A stretch of DNA of 32,137 bases. It comes from Clostridiales bacterium. Its GTDB lineage: Bacteria > Bacillota > Sulfobacillia > CADDZV01. The stretch spans positions 1 through 32,137 of the forward strand of contig CADDZV010000014.1 in assembly GCA_902812875.1 (NCBI GenBank). Reading direction: 5' to 3'. The translations under genes and the position numbers were made by a program. The number at the start of each line of letters is the position of its first letter. Within the stretch, counting starts at the first letter, position 1. Positions 25,200 to 32,137 of this stretch are shown here, piece after piece. The notes below the pieces were generated by a model. That model ran no database searches. It worked only from the letters and a program-made list of their open reading frames with translations, and was not told the origin of the DNA.

Positions 25200-25227
25200 A
25201 CGTGCGACCGCGCCGGATTCCGCACGT
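25200..25227 (+). repeat. 7-bp inverted repeat after cydB
   Basis: ACGTGCG (25200-25206) and CGCACGT (25221-25227) pair perfectly around a 14-base GC-rich loop, 31 bases after the cydB stop. No U-run follows, so it is not a classical intrinsic terminator. It may be a transcript-end stem, a Rho-type or processing site, or an operator for the DUF3243 gene. Confidence 0.35.
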
Positions 25228-25279
25228 GTGACGCGGGCATACTAAGTGCCGACACATCCACTGCGAGGGAGGGCTTCAC

Positions 25280-25537
25280 ATGTCGATGATCAACGACTTC
25301 GACGAATGGAAGAAGTTTTTGGGCCAGGCCGTAGGGGTGGCCAAGGACATGGGGTTCAAGCAGGACCAGATCAACGACGTAGCCACCCGCCTGGGCAACG
25401 TGCTCGCAGAGCGGATCGACCCGGCCAACCGGGAACAGCGCGTCCTGAAAGAACTGTGGGAAGCGGCGGACGAGCACCAGAAGCGCACCATCGCCGAAGT
25501 GGTCAGTAAAGTCGTCTCAAAGGAAGCGAAATCCTAG
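25280..25537 (+). CDS. DUF3243 family small protein
   Basis: An 85-residue soluble helical protein matching the Bacillota family DUF3243 (YmfJ of Bacillus subtilis is an example). The pattern is NDFDEWKKFLGQAVGVAKDM, then NVLAERIDPANREQRVLKEL and DEHQKRTIAEVVSKV. The ATG at 25280 has GGGAGGG six bases upstream. Function is unknown. It lies 111 bases downstream of cydB and could be read through from it. Its stop is two bases from the end of the convergent membrane protein gene, so no terminator can fit between them. Confidence 0.9.
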   Translation: MSMINDFDEWKKFLGQAVGVAKDMGFKQDQINDVATRLGNVLAERIDPANREQRVLKELWEAADEHQKRTIAEVVSKVVSKEAKS

Positions 25538-25539
25538 CT

Positions 25540-27051
25540 TCATGGCCGGCTTTCGGGCAGTACCTGCCAGATCATCTGGTCGGTCAAAAACTCGACCGGG
25601 GCCCGGTCATCCGTGAGCAAAAGTCCCTGGGTGCGGCCGGCTGGCGTGAGGCCGGCCGCAAGCGTTTTGGCGACGCTCGCCAGGATGGTGCCGTCCAACT
25701 CCCCAAGGCCACTGGCGTCCACCGGCTGGTCCGTCCCGATCACCACGTAGTTGTACGATCCCGGCACCGGTACCTGGTAGGTATAGGGAAAAACCGCCGC
25801 TACCGTCCGTTCGATCGCCAAAAGCAATGAAGACTCCGGGCTTACCGCGTTCACATTCAGGGCGACCAGGCTACCCGGGCGCAGGTGTTGTTTCACGCTG
25901 GCGAAAAATTCACGGGTCGTCAGCTGGAACGGTATGTACATTTGGTGGCTGTAAGCATCCACGATAATGATGTCATAGCGGGCCTGGCTCGCCGCCAGCC
26001 AGGGGCGGGCATCCGCTATCACGACGTGCACCCTGTCCGGATCGAGACCGAAGTAAAGCGGTCCCAAAGACGCCACTACCGGGTCGATTTCCACGCCCGT
26101 CAGATCGAGATGGTAGCGGTTACCAAGCACCGTGTAGTATTGACGCAGGATGGTTCCGCCCGCCGCCCCCAGTACCAGCACGTTCTTGTCCTGGCCTGCC
26201 CGCAAAAGCGGCAAGGGCAAGTAGTAGTCGTAGTACATGCCCGTAAGGATGCTCTCGGCGTTGAACACCGATTGGATGCCACCGCCCTCGTTGACGATGA
26301 GAAAGCGATCGCTCCCCTGCGTCACCACCTGCACAAACTGGTACGGAGTTTCCCGTTCGTAAACGAGACCCGGCACGGGTTTCACGACCGGGGGACCCAC
26401 GAAGTACACCGCCAGCGGCAGAAAAAGCCACAAAAGCCTGGCCCGCCGCCCGGGACCGAAGGCGCCTGTAGCGATCAGCAGGGCCGCGGAAATGAGTATG
26501 GTCTCGCGGGTACCGATAAACGGGATCGTTACAAAGGCCGGCACAAACGTACCGATTATGCTGCCCAGGGTGGAAAATGCGTAAAGGTTGCCCGCCACCT
26601 GGCCGCTTTTGGCGACCTGAAAGGTGGCCAGACGGATGGCAAATGGGCTTACAAATGCCAGCAAGAAGACTGGCGGGAAAAATACCAGCAGGATGGCGAC
26701 GAAAGAGGCAACCACTTGCGGCACGGGCGTATCGGTGATCCCGCTCGCCATGAACCGGAATATGCCTTGGCCTGCCAGCGGCACCAGAGTGGCGAAAACA
26801 CCCCCCGCCACCACCACATTGGCGAGTACCCGGCCGTCCGGCAAACGGTCCGCCAGCCGGCCGCCGACGTAATATCCAGCCGAAAGGGCAATCAGAATCA
26901 ATCCGATGAGGTTGGCCCAGACCGGCAGCGACGTGCCGAAGTAAGGGGCAAGAAAGCGCGAGGCCGCCATTTCCAGCGCCATTACCGCCGTGCCGGTGAC
27001 AAGCGTGGTCACATAGAGCCAGCCGGCCGTGCCGCGATGCCCGTCGTTCAC
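25540..27051 (-). CDS. Membrane protein with spermidine-synthase-like domain
   Basis: A 503-residue fusion. The N-terminal 230 residues hold about seven TM helices (for example LALEMAASRFLAPYFG-like TM1 and the VPQVVASFVAILLVFFPPVF segment). The C-terminal part is a Rossmann methyltransferase-like domain: Gly-rich LVLGAAGGTILRQY, acidic GVEIDPVV, IADARPWL and YDIIIVDAYSHQ. This architecture is common in bacteria and annotated as spermidine synthase. The active-site loop differs from true aminopropyltransferases, so polyamine synthesis is doubtful. The GTG at 27051 overlaps the LD-carboxypeptidase stop as GTGA, with GAGGAGA ten bases upstream. Substrate unknown. Confidence 0.87.
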   Translation of the reverse strand: MNDGHRGTAGWLYVTTLVTGTAVMALEMAASRFLAPYFGTSLPVWANLIGLILIALSAGYYVGGRLADRLPDGRVLANVVVAGGVFATLVPLAGQGIFRFMASGITDTPVPQVVASFVAILLVFFPPVFLLAFVSPFAIRLATFQVAKSGQVAGNLYAFSTLGSIIGTFVPAFVTIPFIGTRETILISAALLIATGAFGPGRRARLLWLFLPLAVYFVGPPVVKPVPGLVYERETPYQFVQVVTQGSDRFLIVNEGGGIQSVFNAESILTGMYYDYYLPLPLLRAGQDKNVLVLGAAGGTILRQYYTVLGNRYHLDLTGVEIDPVVASLGPLYFGLDPDRVHVVIADARPWLAASQARYDIIIVDAYSHQMYIPFQLTTREFFASVKQHLRPGSLVALNVNAVSPESSLLLAIERTVAAVFPYTYQVPVPGSYNYVVIGTDQPVDASGLGELDGTILASVAKTLAAGLTPAGRTQGLLLTDDRAPVEFLTDQMIWQVLPESRP

Positions 27052-27980
27052 GACGTGGCAGTCTCCTCGATGAGAAGCCTGCCGTTGTCGGCGTCCACCT
27101 GTGCCATGACGCCGAAAGGAACCGTGAGGATCTCGTCCCCGTGGCCGACCGCCAGTCCGTAGATGGTGGGCTTGCCGAGCGGCACGAAGTAATCGTCCAG
27201 TACCTCCGCCAGGGTGAGCGTGTTTTGTTCTGCCCGGTCGTCCCGGCAGCGGATGCACTCGCCGATCACGAAGCCAACAGCAGCGTCGAGCACGCCGGCC
27301 TGTTTGAGCTGGTTCAGCATGCGATCGATGCGGTACGGAGCCTCGTCCACATCCTCGATGAGGAGTATCCTGCCCTCCGCCTGGACCGCGTAGGGAGTGC
27401 CGATGCTCGCGGCCAAAAGCGAGAGATTTCCGCCCGTGAGAAGGCCGCGGGCCTTGCCAGGTACGATGGTCAGGACGGGGGAACCGTTGGCAGGGTTGTA
27501 AATACCGCCGAGCGGTTCCGGGCGGGTGAGAGCGTCCAGCAGGCTTTCCCAGGAGACGTCACGCTGCCGGCGCCCCAGGGTTTCCAGCATCGCTCCCTGG
27601 AAGGTCACCCAGCCGAGGAAACGGCCAAAAGCAAGGTGCAGGGCGGTGATGTCACTAAAGCCCACAAAGGGCTTGGGATGGGCCGCCACAAGCTCCCAGT
27701 CGATCAACGGGATGATCCGGCCGCTGCCGTAGCCACCGCGGGCCGCGATGACGGCGTCGACGTCGGGCGAAACCAGCATCGATACGAGATCGTTGGCCCG
27801 GTCCTGGTCAGTACCGGCCAGATACCCGCGGCGGTCAAAGATATGCTGCCCGTAGACGACCCGGAAGCCCATGGCCTCGAGCCTTTGCCGGGCCTGGTCG
27901 ACAAATTCTTTCTCCGGCGGGGACGACGGCGACACCACGCCGATGGTACCCCCCGGTTTCAACCGCGGCGGCTTGATCAC
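27048..27980 (-). CDS. Peptidase S66 family LD-carboxypeptidase
   Basis: Serine peptidase related to LdcA (murein tetrapeptide carboxypeptidase) and MccF (microcin immunity). The 310 residues contain the N-terminal PGGTIGVVSPSSP, then IAARGGYGSGRI. The nucleophile Ser109 lies in VGFSDITALH, Glu209 in LLIEDVDEAPYRIDRML and His280 in AVGHGDE, the full Ser-Glu-His triad. The GTG at 27980 has GGAGG nine bases upstream. Peptidoglycan recycling is the default role. Operon partners are the DoxX gene upstream (42-base gap) and the spermidine-synthase-like gene downstream (overlap). LdcA versus MccF cannot be settled from the sequence. Confidence 0.92.
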   Translation of the reverse strand: MIKPPRLKPGGTIGVVSPSSPPEKEFVDQARQRLEAMGFRVVYGQHIFDRRGYLAGTDQDRANDLVSMLVSPDVDAVIAARGGYGSGRIIPLIDWELVAAHPKPFVGFSDITALHLAFGRFLGWVTFQGAMLETLGRRQRDVSWESLLDALTRPEPLGGIYNPANGSPVLTIVPGKARGLLTGGNLSLLAASIGTPYAVQAEGRILLIEDVDEAPYRIDRMLNQLKQAGVLDAAVGFVIGECIRCRDDRAEQNTLTLAEVLDDYFVPLGKPTIYGLAVGHGDEILTVPFGVMAQVDADNGRLLIEETATS

Positions 27981-28022
27981 TACGTTTACCCTCCCCCGTT
28001 TAGCTGTCTTGCCTGCCCGGCC

Positions 28023-28568
28023 CTACCGCACAGCTGATTTGCTGCGGGCCCCGAGGGCAGGCAACACCCAGCGGTCCAACCCCCAATAGCCGGCAATCCG
28101 CCAAGCCAGGATCAAAAGAATGGCCAGGGTAAACAACACCGGGTTGGTGCTGGTGGTACCGGCCATCATGTAGTTGAAATTCATGAACCCACCGATAAAG
28201 GCGGCGATGCCGGTGAGAAACCCCAGGATGAGGGCGACGCCGACAGCCGTCTCTCCCACCATGACAAGCTTCGCAAACCACGTGTACTGCCCGGTCCTCA
28301 GCATGTACTCGATAAACCGGCGGTACCAGTCGTAATGGATGACGGCCGTGGGCTCCGTGACCACTGCCCTGGTCCAAAAGCCTTTCAACGCCTGGCCGCT
28401 GATCCACGCCGGGTTGTGGATTTTCTCCCAGCCGGCCGTAAACCACTGGTAGCCCACCCAAACCCGTACGATCAGCCACAGCCACGCCCACTCGGGACCG
28501 GCAAAAAGCCGCTCCAGCCACGAGGGATTCGCCAAAGGCGGCGTTACTCCTTGCTCCCTGGTAGTCAC
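28023..28568 (-). CDS. DoxX family membrane protein
   Basis: A 181-residue protein with four predicted TM helices. The N-terminal WLIVRVWVGYQWFTAGWEKI is the family's signature, followed by a soluble loop (about 52-95), VMVGETAVGVALILGFLTG and MNFNYMMAGTTSTNP. Related proteins include the DoxD part of archaeal thiosulfate:quinone oxidoreductase and bacterial DoxX proteins linked to redox stress; the function here is not determined. The GTG at 28568 has AAGGGG nine bases upstream. It heads a minus-strand group with the LD-carboxypeptidase and the spermidine-synthase-like gene. It lies 101 bases downstream of trpA. Confidence 0.88.
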   Translation of the reverse strand: MTTREQGVTPPLANPSWLERLFAGPEWAWLWLIVRVWVGYQWFTAGWEKIHNPAWISGQALKGFWTRAVVTEPTAVIHYDWYRRFIEYMLRTGQYTWFAKLVMVGETAVGVALILGFLTGIAAFIGGFMNFNYMMAGTTSTNPVLFTLAILLILAWRIAGYWGLDRWVLPALGARSKSAVR

Positions 28569-28603
28569 CTGATGACACCCCTTGCAGCAAAGGATTTTGC
28601 CAG

Positions 28604-28639
28604 CAAAAAGCCGGCGAAGTCAGTGTTCCCCGCTGCCGG
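28604..28639 (-). terminator. Weak candidate terminator after trpA
   Basis: On the minus strand CCGGC and GCCGG can pair around a 19-base loop and are followed by CTTTTTG. It lies 30-65 bases after the trpA stop and before doxX. The stem has only five pairs and the loop is long, so it may not work. If real, it separates the trp genes from the doxX group. Confidence 0.3.
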
Positions 28640-28669
28640 GATGTACATCAGTTGAAATAAACCCGCTTT

Positions 28670-29479
28670 TTAGCCATCCAGGGCACGCCTGATCGACGCC
28701 ACAAACTCGGCCGCCGCCTCGAAGGCGTGTGGCCCGGCCGCATGCGCCCGCTCCACGAGGGCACTGCCCACAATCACGGCGTCCGCAAAGCGGCTCACTT
28801 CCCGTGCAGCGTCTGGTCCACTGATGCCAAAACCCACCGCCAGGGGCACATCGGTGTATGCCCGGATGCCGCGGATGAAGTCGGGCAAACCTGGCCACAG
28901 CTTCGTACGGGCGCCGGTCACGCCCGTGACCGCCACGCAGTATATAAAGCCCCGGGCACCGGCGGCGATCAGTCTTTGCCGGGCCGGCGGGGTGGTCGGG
29001 GCGATAAAGTCCACGAGCAAAAGTCCGTACCGGTCCAAGGTTGCCCGCAGGGGGCCAGTCTCTTCGAAAGAAAGGTCCGGCACCACCAGTGCATCGATGC
29101 CACAGTCGGCGGCCTGGCGGCAGAAGTTTTCAAGACCCTGTTGGTACACAGGGTTGTAATAGGTCAAAAGGGCCACCGGCACGCCGCCCGTGGCCGACTG
29201 CGACGCCTGCAGGCGGCGAGCCATTTGGAGCACTCCCTGCGTGGTGACGCCCGCTTCGAGGGCGCGCTGGGCGGCCGCCTGCAGCACCGGGCCGTCCGCC
29301 AGAGGATCGGAAAACGGCAGACCGAGCTCGATCACGTCTGCTCCTGCCGCCGCCAACTTTTGTGCCATGGCCAACGACGTGTCAAGATCCGGATCGCCAG
29401 CGGTGATATAGGCGATCAGACCCGGCCGGTGCTCCTGTTTGAGCCTTTGCATCACAAGCTCAAGGCGGTTAGCTGTCAT
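28670..29479 (-). CDS. trpA: Tryptophan synthase alpha chain
   Basis: Alpha subunit of tryptophan synthase, which cleaves indole-3-glycerol phosphate and channels indole to TrpB. The 269-residue TIM barrel has catalytic Glu51 and Asp62 in [16 protein letters not shown], the [10 protein letters not shown] loop, the phosphate-binding GFGISGPD and IVGSALV near the end. The ATG at 29479 lies within the end of trpB (11-base overlap), so the two subunits are translationally coupled, matching their 1:1 complex. The longer open frame to 29617 is inside trpB and is discarded. Confidence 0.97.
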   Translation of the reverse strand: MTANRLELVMQRLKQEHRPGLIAYITAGDPDLDTSLAMAQKLAAAGADVIELGLPFSDPLADGPVLQAAAQRALEAGVTTQGVLQMARRLQASQSATGGVPVALLTYYNPVYQQGLENFCRQAADCGIDALVVPDLSFEETGPLRATLDRYGLLLVDFIAPTTPPARQRLIAAGARGFIYCVAVTGVTGARTKLWPGLPDFIRGIRAYTDVPLAVGFGISGPDAAREVSRFADAVIVGSALVERAHAAGPHAFEAAAEFVASIRRALDG

Positions 29480-30686
29480 GGCTAACACCCACGTTTGCAT
29501 CCAGGGCAGCAACCTCGGCCACGTCCTTGTCGCCACGGCCCGAAAGCCCCACCACCACGATGCCGCCCGGTCCCATCTCGCGTGCCAGCCGCACGGCGTG
29601 GGCCACCGCATGGGCACTCTCCAGGGCCGGTATGATGCCCTCGGTGCGGGCGAGCAGCCGGAACGCCGCGAGGGCCTCGTCGTCGGTCACGGCCGTGTAG
29701 GTCACCCGTCCCACCGAGTGCAGGTAGGCATGCTCTGGACCGACACCAGGATAATCCAGCCCCGCCGAGACCGAGTGGGTGGGCAGGATCTGCCCGTCCG
29801 GGTCCTGCAAAAGATATGAGTAGGCCCCGTGCAGCACGCCCGGCCGGCCGGCGCCAATACTCGCCGCATGCTGCCCGGTTGCAAGCCCCTTCCCGCCCGC
29901 TTCGACACCGAAAATGCGGACGCTCTCGTCAGAAAGGAACGGGTGAAAAAGCCCGATGGCGTTCGATCCGCCGCCCACACACGCCACCAGGGCGTCCGGC
30001 AGGCGGCCGCACGTCTCCAGACATTGGGCCTTCGTCTCTTTCCCGATCACCGACTGGAACTCCCGCACCATGAGCGGATACGGGTGAGGTCCGACCACCG
30101 AACCCATGCAATAGTGGGTGTTTCGCACGTTGGTCACCCAATCGCGGATGGCCTCGTTGATGGCGTCTTTCAAGGTCCGCGAACCCGACTTGACCGCTAC
30201 CACCTCGGCCCCCAGGAGCCGCATGCGGAACACATTCAAGGCCTGCCTAGCCATGTCGAGTTCTCCCATGTACACGGTACATTCCATTCCGAACAGGGCG
30301 GCAGCCGTAGCGGTCGCCACCCCGTGCTGGCCGGCGCCGGTCTCGGCGATCAGTCTTTTTTTCCCGAGGCGCTGGGCCAGCAGAGCCTGGCCCAAGGTGT
30401 TGTTGATCTTGTGAGCCCCAGTGTGGTTCAAATCCTCGCGTTTGAGGTAGATCTGTGCTCCCCCGGCATAGGCAGAAAGCCGGCGGGCCGGTGTCAAGGG
30501 AGTCGGCCGCCCACTGTACGTATGCCACAGCTCGGCCAGCGCCGTCGTGAACGCCGCGTCGTGCCTGGCTTTCTCAAAGGCTTCTTCGAGTTCCCCGAGT
30601 GCCGGCATTAAGGTCTCGGGCACGAACTGGCCGCCGAACGGTCCGAAATGGCCCGTGGCGTCCGGTTCCCACCTGGCAGTTGTCAT
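29469..30686 (-). CDS. trpB: Tryptophan synthase beta chain
   Basis: PLP-dependent beta subunit joining indole and serine to make tryptophan. The 405 residues show the PLP Lys93 in [16 protein letters not shown], the adjacent [21 protein letters not shown], the phosphate-binding [10 protein letters not shown] and the [13 protein letters not shown] loop. This is the TrpB1 form, which pairs with TrpA. The ATG at 30686 has GGGAG nine bases upstream at 30696-30700. That ribosome site directly touches the T-tract of an intrinsic terminator, so expression probably depends on read-through (see the leader entries). Confidence 0.98.
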   Translation of the reverse strand: MTTARWEPDATGHFGPFGGQFVPETLMPALGELEEAFEKARHDAAFTTALAELWHTYSGRPTPLTPARRLSAYAGGAQIYLKREDLNHTGAHKINNTLGQALLAQRLGKKRLIAETGAGQHGVATATAAALFGMECTVYMGELDMARQALNVFRMRLLGAEVVAVKSGSRTLKDAINEAIRDWVTNVRNTHYCMGSVVGPHPYPLMVREFQSVIGKETKAQCLETCGRLPDALVACVGGGSNAIGLFHPFLSDESVRIFGVEAGGKGLATGQHAASIGAGRPGVLHGAYSYLLQDPDGQILPTHSVSAGLDYPGVGPEHAYLHSVGRVTYTAVTDDEALAAFRLLARTEGIIPALESAHAVAHAVRLAREMGPGGIVVVGLSGRGDKDVAEVAALDANVGVSHDS

Positions 30687-30692
30687 AGGATA

Positions 30693-30728
30693 TCACTCCC
30701 AATAAAAAGGGCACCGCCCCGGTGCCAT
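30693..30728 (-). other. Possible 11-codon leader ORF across the trpBA terminator
   Basis: From an ATG at 30728 the minus strand encodes MAPGRCPFYWE and stops at 30693-30695. The ORF begins at the foot of the terminator stem, runs through it and the T-tract, and contains one Trp codon (TGG). It is in frame with trpB and ends two codons before its start. An AGG lies five bases upstream. A translating ribosome would melt the terminator. An ORF this short can occur by chance. Confidence 0.3.
30701..30726 (-). terminator. Intrinsic terminator or attenuator in the trpBA leader
   Basis: On the minus strand GGCACCG and CGGTGCC form a perfect 7-bp stem with a 3-base loop (30710-30726), followed by CTTTTTATT (30701-30709), a standard intrinsic terminator. 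It lies after the PilZ gene and directly abuts the trpB ribosome site. Because no promoter can fit between it and trpB, it either ends PilZ transcripts with partial read-through or works as an attenuator. Confidence 0.75.
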
Positions 30729-30760
30729 CTTTGCCTGCAAAAAGGTTTTTTCCCCCGACG

Positions 30761-30779
30761 GCGGGCTTTTTCAGCCCGC
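30761..30779 (-). repeat. 7-bp perfect hairpin over the PilZ stop codon
   Basis: GCGGGCT (30761-30767) and AGCCCGC (30773-30779) pair perfectly around a 5-base loop; the PilZ TGA (30771-30773) lies in the loop and stem. No U-run follows on the minus strand. It precedes the trpBA terminator hairpin by 34 bases. Its GCCCGCC arm region could compete with the GGGGCGG loop side of the terminator, but this pairing is speculative. Confidence 0.45.
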
Positions 30780-31469
30780 ATCGGCAGAAGAGGCCGGGTT
30801 GGGCGGGGTATGTTGCCGCAGCATGGCTTCTTTGATAAGACGAATAAGTGCACGTTCCACCAGGCGGTCGTTCCCGTAAAAACGCAGGCCGGTCACGAAA
30901 CGGCCGTTGGCCTCGGCCTCGACCCGCATGACCACCGCACGCAGTTCGCCCAGGTTCGACCACGGTGCCTGGTCGAGCAGCAACCCCACCACCAGCCCCG
31001 GCTCCAGCCGCAGGTCGGTGACAATGCCGATGCCGCTAGCGCTGATATCGCGGCTTTGCCCCCGTCCCACCTGGTGCCCCAGGCTCAGGTCCATGCCTCG
31101 ATATTCCAGCAGCCGGAAGATCACGGGTACCAGAAGCGGCACCCGTACGGCACCGCGGCGCTGGATGACCGGTATGCGGCCCGGCAGGATGGCCCGGTAG
31201 CCGTCCCGCGGACTGCCGGTGCAGAGAGCACGGAAGGCGTAAATTCCGGCGGGGCTCAGGATTTCGATTTCGGCCCAGGCATACCCGTTGATGTTCGGAC
31301 CGGTGGTGGCGGCCACCCACAGGCCGCCGTGGTCGCCGGTGACCCGCCCGTTCACCGGGTCCCGCCAGACATCCTCCGGAAACCGAAGGTGCACCGGCAC
31401 CCCCACGAGGTCGGAGAGCTTGTTCTCGAAGGCATCGCGCGATGTCGACCCGGACTGCCAGACCTCCAC
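30771..31469 (-). CDS. PilZ domain (YcgR-like) c-di-GMP effector
   Basis: A 232-residue protein with an N-terminal YcgR-type beta domain (about 10-98) and a C-terminal PilZ domain. The c-di-GMP motif is complete: QRRGAVRVPL (the RxxxR part, Arg105 and Arg109) and SRDISASGIGI (DxSxxG, Asp141, Ser143 and Gly146). YcgR-family proteins slow or bias flagellar motors when c-di-GMP is high. The GTG at 31469 has GGGGGA close upstream. It lies between trpF (90-base gap) and trpB, an unexpected place; the terminator follows it. Flagellar brake is the best inference, given the motility genes elsewhere in the window. Confidence 0.88.
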   Translation of the reverse strand: MEVWQSGSTSRDAFENKLSDLVGVPVHLRFPEDVWRDPVNGRVTGDHGGLWVAATTGPNINGYAWAEIEILSPAGIYAFRALCTGSPRDGYRAILPGRIPVIQRRGAVRVPLLVPVIFRLLEYRGMDLSLGHQVGRGQSRDISASGIGIVTDLRLEPGLVVGLLLDQAPWSNLGELRAVVMRVEAEANGRFVTGLRFYGNDRLVERALIRLIKEAMLRQHTPPNPASSADAG

Positions 31470-31478
31470 TGTCCCCCA

Positions 31479-31528
31479 CCGGTCAGGCCATTTACCGTCT
31501 ATGTCTTTGCGTCATTTTGCCTGGCCGG
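31479..31528. repeat. Imperfect inverted repeat upstream of the PilZ gene
   Basis: CCGGTCAGGC (31479-31488) pairs with GCCTGGCCGG (31519-31528) at nine of ten positions, around a 30-base loop. It fills much of the trpF-PilZ gap and ends about ten bases before the PilZ GTG. It could be a leader hairpin or a protein site. Confidence 0.35.
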
Positions 31529-31559
31529 AAAACGATTTCCATATCGGTCGGCGCAATTC

Positions 31560-32137
31560 CTACGTGCTCCCGCGCTCCCAGGCACGCACCGCGGCCAAGA
31601 ACGCCCGCATCCTGGTTGGGTCTTTCACCCCCTCTTTTTCCACACCGCTCGAAACATCCACGCCGTAGGGACGCACCGCCTCGAGGGCCATCGTTACATT
31701 CTCCGGGTCCAGGCCACCGGCCAGGATGAGCGGCAGTGGGTAGTTTTGCGGTGACACCCACGACCAGTCGAACACTTGCCCTGTCCCGCCGGCCACGCCG
31801 GGCACCTTGGTGTCAGCCAGGATGGCATCGACGCCTGCATCCGCATAAGCGGCCACCACCTCCGCCGGCAGCGGTCCCTCCACCCGCAGGGCCTTGATCA
31901 CGCGCCGCCCCGACAGTTCACGCAGGGCCTGGCAGTACTCGGGCGACTCATGACCATGGAGCTGGATGACGTCGAGGGCAAGCTCCTTAGCCAGTGCCGC
32001 CACTGTTTCCAGCGAAGCATCCACGAACACGCCCACCCGGCATACAAATGGCGGCACTGCCGCCAGCACCTCCCGGGCGGCCGCCGGAGAAAGCTGGCGG
32101 CGGCTGGGAGCCAACACCACCACCGCCGCGTCGGCGC
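31560..32137 (-). CDS. trpF: Phosphoribosylanthranilate isomerase (N-terminus cut by window edge)
   Basis: TrpF performs the Amadori rearrangement of phosphoribosylanthranilate in tryptophan synthesis. About 192 residues are visible; the first 15-20, with the catalytic Cys, lie beyond base 32137. Recognised from APSRRQLSP, VDVIQLHGHE-like strand DVIQLHGHES, VIKALRV, ILADTKVPGVAGGTGQVFDW with the general-acid Asp, LILAGGLDPENV and GVDVSSGVE. The reading frame is open to the window edge, so the internal GTG at 32123 is not the true start. trpA and trpB follow after the PilZ gene. Confidence 0.95.
   Translation of the reverse strand, partial: ADAAVVVLAPSRRQLSPAAAREVLAAVPPFVCRVGVFVDASLETVAALAKELALDVIQLHGHESPEYCQALRELSGRRVIKALRVEGPLPAEVVAAYADAGVDAILADTKVPGVAGGTGQVFDWSWVSPQNYPLPLILAGGLDPENVTMALEAVRPYGVDVSSGVEKEGVKDPTRMRAFLAAVRAWERGST

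Noticed and set aside
31530-31560. ACCGATAT upstream of the PilZ gene as a SigD -10 element
   Set aside because: No TAAA-like -35 occurs 14-16 bases upstream; the match is confined to the -10 core.
1-32137. CRISPR arrays, insertion sequences, phage genes, tRNA or rRNA genes
   Set aside because: No regularly spaced direct repeats, transposase or integrase motifs, or structural RNA signatures were seen on either strand.

Overview
This 32 kb, GC-rich window reads as a chromosomal piece of a flagellated, respiring Gram-positive bacterium, most likely a high-GC member of the Bacillota (Firmicutes). The reasons are a CheC/CheD-type chemotaxis operon, a DUF3243 protein, an 11-subunit Nuo complex without NuoEFG, strong purine-rich Shine-Dalgarno sites, frequent GTG/TTG starts, and SigD-like and SigA-like promoter sequences. 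The lineage is an inference; no rRNA or other marker gene lies in the window. Nearly everything is on the minus strand. The exceptions are a Crp-family regulator, cydAB and the small DUF3243 gene.

Layout from left to right. (1) 1-5575: a minus-strand chemotaxis operon, mcp-cheW-cheA-cheC-cheD, with cheD cut by the window edge and a SigD-like promoter ahead of mcp. (2) 5613-8723: a cysteine-free Crp/Fnr-type regulator converging on, and overlapping at the 3' end, a quinol-dependent nitric oxide reductase gene (norZ type). The norZ upstream region holds a GTGA-N6-TCAC palindrome and a 13-bp perfect inverted repeat. (3) 8742-9818: an XRE-type regulator overlapping a FliN/FliY-like flagellar switch gene, with a second SigD-like promoter. 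(4) 9834-21302: a complete nuoABCDHIJKLMN operon read from a consensus SigA promoter and ending in a coupled CPA2 cation/proton antiporter. (5) 21337-25537: a HAD phosphatase and a DUF1003 membrane protein (minus strand), divergent from cydAB (cytochrome bd) and a DUF3243 protein (plus strand). (6) 25540-28568: a minus-strand group of a membrane-fused spermidine-synthase-like protein, an LD-carboxypeptidase and a DoxX protein. (7) 28670-32137: tryptophan genes trpF (cut by the window edge), trpB and trpA, interrupted by a PilZ/YcgR-like c-di-GMP effector gene. A terminator hairpin sits directly against the trpB ribosome binding site.

Functionally the region combines quinone-based respiration with motility control. 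Nuo reduces quinone from a non-NADH or unknown donor. Cytochrome bd and the quinol NO reductase reoxidise it, and the Crp-family regulator is the obvious candidate controller of NO reduction. The chemotaxis operon, FliN-like protein and PilZ protein bear on flagellar behaviour. No phage, insertion sequence, CRISPR array, tRNA or rRNA gene was found, and no gap without a gene exceeds about 200 bases. The least expected signals are a strongly strand-biased hexamer (CAAAAG on the plus strand, CTTTTG on the minus), the trpBA leader, the norZ leader repeat and the coupled XRE-FliN pair.
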